Source of the DNA: an uncultured Ruminococcus sp.
Lineage (GTDB): Bacteria; Bacillota; Clostridia; Oscillospirales; Ruminococcaceae
Assembly: GCA_947174965.1 (NCBI GenBank)
Contig: CAMWKY010000087.1
Location: 1 to 7,812, forward strand
Reading direction: 5' to 3'
DNA length: 7,812 nucleotides
Part shown: positions 5,700-7,812 of the stretch, piece by piece
Position numbering within the stretch: the stretch's first letter is position 1
Layout of the letters: every line of letters starts with the position of its first letter
Program-made: the position numbers and the translations under genes
The notes under the pieces: generated by a model
What the model saw: only the letters and a program-made list of their open reading frames with translations
Databases searched by the model: none
What the model was told of the DNA's origin: nothing

Positions 5700-6047
5700 C
5701 TATATTTCAAGTCCGAAACTTATGGAAAGTGCCGTGTTTACTTTGTCCATTGAGTTTAAGTCAAGTTCGCCCATTTTGTCCTTGAGACGCTTTTTGTCTA
5801 TTGTCCTTATCTGCTCCAGAAGGACGATACTGTCTTTTGCAAGTCCGCATTTATCGGCTTGCACTTCTATATGTGTGGGAAGATGATTCTTTGCACGCTG
5901 ACTTGTTATAGCTGCAGCTATAACTGTGGGGCTGTGCCTGTTTCCGACATCGTTCTGAACTATAAGTACTGGTCTGATTCCGCCCTGCTCTGAACCGACA
6001 ACAGGGCTTAAATCCGCATAATATATTTCTCCTCGCTTAACTGACAT
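5700..6047 (-). CDS. mazF: MazF/PemK-family mRNA interferase (EndoA-like toxin), no adjacent antitoxin
   Basis: MazF toxins are ribosome-independent endoribonucleases that cut mRNA at short motifs and slow growth when not held by MazE. The 115 residues match B. subtilis EndoA/MazF almost without length change: KRGEIYYADLSPVVGSEQGG, IRPVLIVQND (residues 24-33), AAAITSQ (44-50), LPTHIEV and LLEQIRTIDKKRL. Arg25 and Thr48, the residues reported to be catalytic in the B. subtilis enzyme, occur at the same numbers, so the enzyme looks intact. AAAAGGAG lies 9 nt before the ATG. Directly upstream, all three minus-strand frames contain TAA stops, so no mazE ends there. In B. subtilis the antitoxin gene immediately precedes mazF. 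Here the gene is apparently monocistronic, with an antitoxin elsewhere or a divergent regulatory arrangement. Confidence 0.95.
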   Translation of the reverse strand: MSVKRGEIYYADLSPVVGSEQGGIRPVLIVQNDVGNRHSPTVIAAAITSQRAKNHLPTHIEVQADKCGLAKDSIVLLEQIRTIDKKRLKDKMGELDLNSMDKVNTALSISFGLEI

Positions 6048-6107
6048 GATATTCAGCTCCTTTTATTTGTTATTTATTTGCTTCTATTATTGCACACTAT
6101 TTTCACA

Positions 6108-6136
6108 ATTATACAATATCTGATATATTATATGAA
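6108..6136 (-). promoter_or_regulatory. Probable mazF promoter
   Basis: On the minus strand a perfect TATAAT (6113-6108) lies 17 nt after TTCATA (6136-6131), a 4/6 match to the -35 consensus. The start of transcription would be near 6101, leaving a leader of about 50 nt. The region is very AT-rich, so the -35 assignment is less certain than the -10. Confidence 0.6.
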
Positions 6137-6213
6137 TTTTTGTTTTGAACGGTTAACAGGGTAAAATTATTCAATATGAAAAAAGAAATGCTATTTTATT
6201 TATAATTTTGTGT

Positions 6214-6229
6214 GATTTTACGATTTTAC
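6214..6229 (+). repeat. Tandem 8-bp repeat GATTTTAC x2 upstream of the ldh promoter
   Basis: GATTTTAC occurs twice in immediate succession (6214-6221 and 6222-6229), 21 bp upstream of the ldh -35 box and between the two divergent promoters. It could be a binding site for a regulator or chance in AT-rich DNA; no known operator is recognised. Confidence 0.5.
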
Positions 6230-6250
6230 AGAAAATTAATACAGTTTCTA

Positions 6251-6279
6251 TTGCTATTTTTGAGAAATATTGATATAAT
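6251..6279 (+). promoter_or_regulatory. Extended -10 promoter of the ldh-family gene
   Basis: TTGCTA (6251-6256, 4/6) and a perfect TATAAT (6274-6279) are 17 nt apart, with TGA directly before the -10 (TGn extension). Transcription should begin near 6286, inside the Rex-like operator at 6285-6302. Confidence 0.85.
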
Positions 6280-6284
6280 AGAAA

Positions 6285-6302
6285 TTGTAGAAATATTAAC
6301 AA
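6285..6302 (+). promoter_or_regulatory. Probable Rex (NADH/NAD+ redox repressor) operator
   Basis: TTGTAGAAATATTAACAA matches the Rex consensus TTGTTAA-N4-TTAACAA at 12 of 14 defined positions, with a perfect right half-site. It begins 6 bp after the -10 box and covers the expected transcription start, an ideal place for repression. Rex commonly represses ldh and other NADH-consuming fermentation genes in Clostridia until the NADH/NAD+ ratio rises. The rex gene itself is not in the window. Confidence 0.75.
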
Positions 6303-6323
6303 TCATAAACTGGAGGTTTTTTT

Positions 6324-7271
6324 ATGGCAAACAGCAAGGGTGGAAAGAAAATTACTATTCTTGGTGCAGGAAATGTGGGTGCAACTTGTGCGTATACTTT
6401 CGCAGTTGCAGGAACTTGCTCCGATATTGTCCTTATTGATATAAACAAGGAAAAGGCAAAGGGCGAAGCTATGGATATTCGTCAGGGTGTTTCATTCAGT
6501 CACAATGTTGAGGTTTTCGATGGTACTTATGATGATGCAGAAGGTTCTGACATTGTTGTTGTAACTCTCGGTCTTGCACGTAAACCCGGTCAGACAAGAC
6601 TTGATTTGGCGCAGGCAAATGTAAACATTATAAAGGAAGTTATGCCAAAGGTTGCAAAGGCTGCTCCTGATGCAATCTATGTAGTTGTAAGCAATCCTGT
6701 TGACATTATCACTTATGCTATACTTAAATGTACAGATTTAAAGCCAACTCAGGTTATGGGTTCGGGTACTGCTCTCGATACTTCAAGACTTCGTTCAAGC
6801 ATTGCAGACCATCTTAATCTTAGTCCGAACAGTGTTCACGCATATGTTTTCGGTGAACACGGCGATACTTCTATGATTCCTTGGTCTGTTACTAATATTG
6901 CAGGTATTTCCCTTGATGAATACTGTGCCGACCAGAATCATGAAACTATCGACAAAGATGAAATTATTGTAGAAGTCCGCAAGGCTGGCGGAGAGGTTAT
7001 CAAGCGCAAAGGTGCAACTTTCTATGCTATCTCTCTTACTGTAAACAAAATCTGCGATGATATTCTCAGAGATGCAAATAACATAAGAACTGTTTCAACT
7101 CTTATCAGCGGAAGATATGGTATAAATGATGTCTGTCTCAGCTTACCTGCTGTTATCGGCGGTCACGGTATCGAAAAAGAAGTAGCTCCTGCTCTTACTG
7201 ATGAGGAAATCACTAAACTTCAGGCGAGTGCTGAAGCTCTTAAAAAGGTTATAAACAGTCTTGAGTTTTAA
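6324..7271 (+). CDS. ldh: L-lactate dehydrogenase-family 2-hydroxyacid dehydrogenase (lactate or malate)
   Basis: This cytoplasmic NAD-dependent enzyme interconverts a 2-oxoacid and its L-2-hydroxyacid. At 315 residues it has normal LDH length. The Rossmann motif GAGNVG is at 14-19, and Asp39 at the end of the second strand indicates NAD rather than NADP. The active-site loop is ARKPGQTRLDL (85-95) with catalytic Arg92; Asp152 and Arg155 lie in LDTSR; catalytic His179 is in GEHGD; GAT (230-232) is LDH-like. The residue before KPG, which in LDHs is normally the lactate-selecting Gln102, is Arg86 as in malate dehydrogenases. The specificity is therefore uncertain, although the rest of the scaffold resembles LDH. 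GGAGG (6312-6316) lies 7 nt before the ATG. A promoter and a Rex-like operator lie just upstream. No terminator separates it from the next gene. Confidence 0.93.
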   Translation: MANSKGGKKITILGAGNVGATCAYTFAVAGTCSDIVLIDINKEKAKGEAMDIRQGVSFSHNVEVFDGTYDDAEGSDIVVVTLGLARKPGQTRLDLAQANVNIIKEVMPKVAKAAPDAIYVVVSNPVDIITYAILKCTDLKPTQVMGSGTALDTSRLRSSIADHLNLSPNSVHAYVFGEHGDTSMIPWSVTNIAGISLDEYCADQNHETIDKDEIIVEVRKAGGEVIKRKGATFYAISLTVNKICDDILRDANNIRTVSTLISGRYGINDVCLSLPAVIGGHGIEKEVAPALTDEEITKLQASAEALKKVINSLEF

Positions 7272-7303
7272 TTAATATATTGTGTGATATAGGGGCTATT
7301 TGA

Positions 7304-7812
7304 ATGAAAAAATTGTATCTGATATTCTGTTTTTTTATGGTATTATCTTTATGCAGTTGCAGTTCAGGTAAAACAGATAATTCTTCTACAGAAATATCGA
7401 CAAAACAGGAATCAGAATATAAATTCAGCACATCAGTTCATTTGCTTGGAAAAGATTTTCAACTTCCCTGCAAATTTTCAGAAATCGGTGATTTGCAGTT
7501 TGATAATAATACATCAATCGTAGTTAATGAAAACGATTTATACGGTGCTATCTATTATGGGGATTATAGAATAGGCAGAGTTATTATAAGTGATTGTTAT
7601 TATGAAGATGAGGAAATAAACGAAGATTTCAGCGATAATTATGTCTATTTTTTAGAGTTAAATCCTGATTTTGGTTTTGAAAATCTTGATTTTGAATATA
7701 ATGGTTTTTCTTGTCAGACATCAAGAGAACAAGTAATTGAAGTTTTCGGAACTCCTGACGAAGATTCAGATAACAGAATATGCTATTATTTAAATGATGA
7801 TGTTTCATATAT
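7304..7812 (+). CDS. Putative lipoprotein, 3'-truncated by the window edge
   Basis: An ATG at 7304, preceded 8 nt upstream by AGGGG (7291-7295), opens a frame with no stop before the window ends (169 complete codons). The start MKKLYLIFCFFMVLSLCSCSS is a typical lipoprotein signal peptide. Lys2-Lys3 are followed by a hydrophobic stretch and a lipobox LCSC, with Cys19 the probable lipidated residue. A Ser/Thr-rich linker follows, then an acidic, Tyr- and Asp-rich domain. Near residues 143-155, TSREQVIEVFGTPDED resembles the short motif 'T-R-E-x-V-x-x-x-x-G-x-P-D' seen in SmpA/BamE-like and other small lipoprotein domains, but this is only a motif-level likeness. It lies 32 nt after the ldh-family stop with no clear terminator between, so it may be partly co-transcribed. 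The function is unknown. Confidence 0.85.
   Translation, partial: MKKLYLIFCFFMVLSLCSCSSGKTDNSSTEISTKQESEYKFSTSVHLLGKDFQLPCKFSEIGDLQFDNNTSIVVNENDLYGAIYYGDYRIGRVIISDCYYEDEEINEDFSDNYVYFLELNPDFGFENLDFEYNGFSCQTSREQVIEVFGTPDEDSDNRICYYLNDDVSY

Noticed and set aside
6142..6159. Second Rex site around GGTTAACAG
   Set aside because: Only one half-site is good. The other half matches the consensus at about 4 of 7 positions, far weaker than 6285-6302.

Overview
The window looks like chromosome from a low-GC Bacillota of the class Clostridia, perhaps a Ruminococcus-like member of the Oscillospirales. This is inferred from the ylxM-ffh-rpsP-khpA order, the strong AGGAGG-type ribosome binding sites, the AT-rich promoters, a B. 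subtilis-type MazF, and an LDH-type dehydrogenase behind a Rex-like operator. No rRNA, tRNA, CRISPR array or recognisable transposase is present.

Layout. (1) Positions 2-364 hold the 3' part of a VOC/glyoxalase-like gene, followed by a hairpin terminator. (2) A near-consensus promoter at 531-559 drives ylxM (594-929) and ffh (942-2327), the protein core of the signal recognition particle pathway. (3) Between ffh and rpsP sits an unusual insertion: an unrecognised 129-codon gene (2429-2818) closely framed by two 44-nt inverted repeats (2344-2387 and 2829-2872) that match at 37 of 44 positions. (4) rpsP (3054-3296) and khpA (3377-3610) follow, separated by a hairpin that displays an AGGAGG sequence. 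The group ends at a bidirectional terminator. (5) On the minus strand, a CPBP-family intramembrane protease (5618-4605) and a polytopic membrane protein (4601-3627) form a tight two-gene operon with its own extended -10 promoter. (6) Upstream of that operon, also on the minus strand, is mazF with no mazE beside it. (7) Divergent from mazF is an L-lactate dehydrogenase-family gene (6324-7271) with an extended -10 promoter and a 12/14 match to the Rex operator. It is followed by the 5' part of a lipoprotein gene that runs off the window.

How the genes fit together. ylxM, ffh, rpsP and khpA are housekeeping genes for protein targeting, the ribosome and RNA binding, normally found in one operon. 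Here their usual flanking genes (ftsY upstream; rimM, trmD and rplS downstream) are missing from the expected places, and the inverted-repeat cassette interrupts the middle. The dehydrogenase appears to be redox-controlled. It carries arginine at the position where LDHs normally have the lactate-selecting glutamine, so its substrate (pyruvate or oxaloacetate) is open.

The best candidate for something undescribed is the inverted-repeat-bounded cassette at 2344-2872. It could be a small non-autonomous mobile element, an invertible segment, or a gene whose mRNA ends pair with each other. The sequence alone does not separate these.
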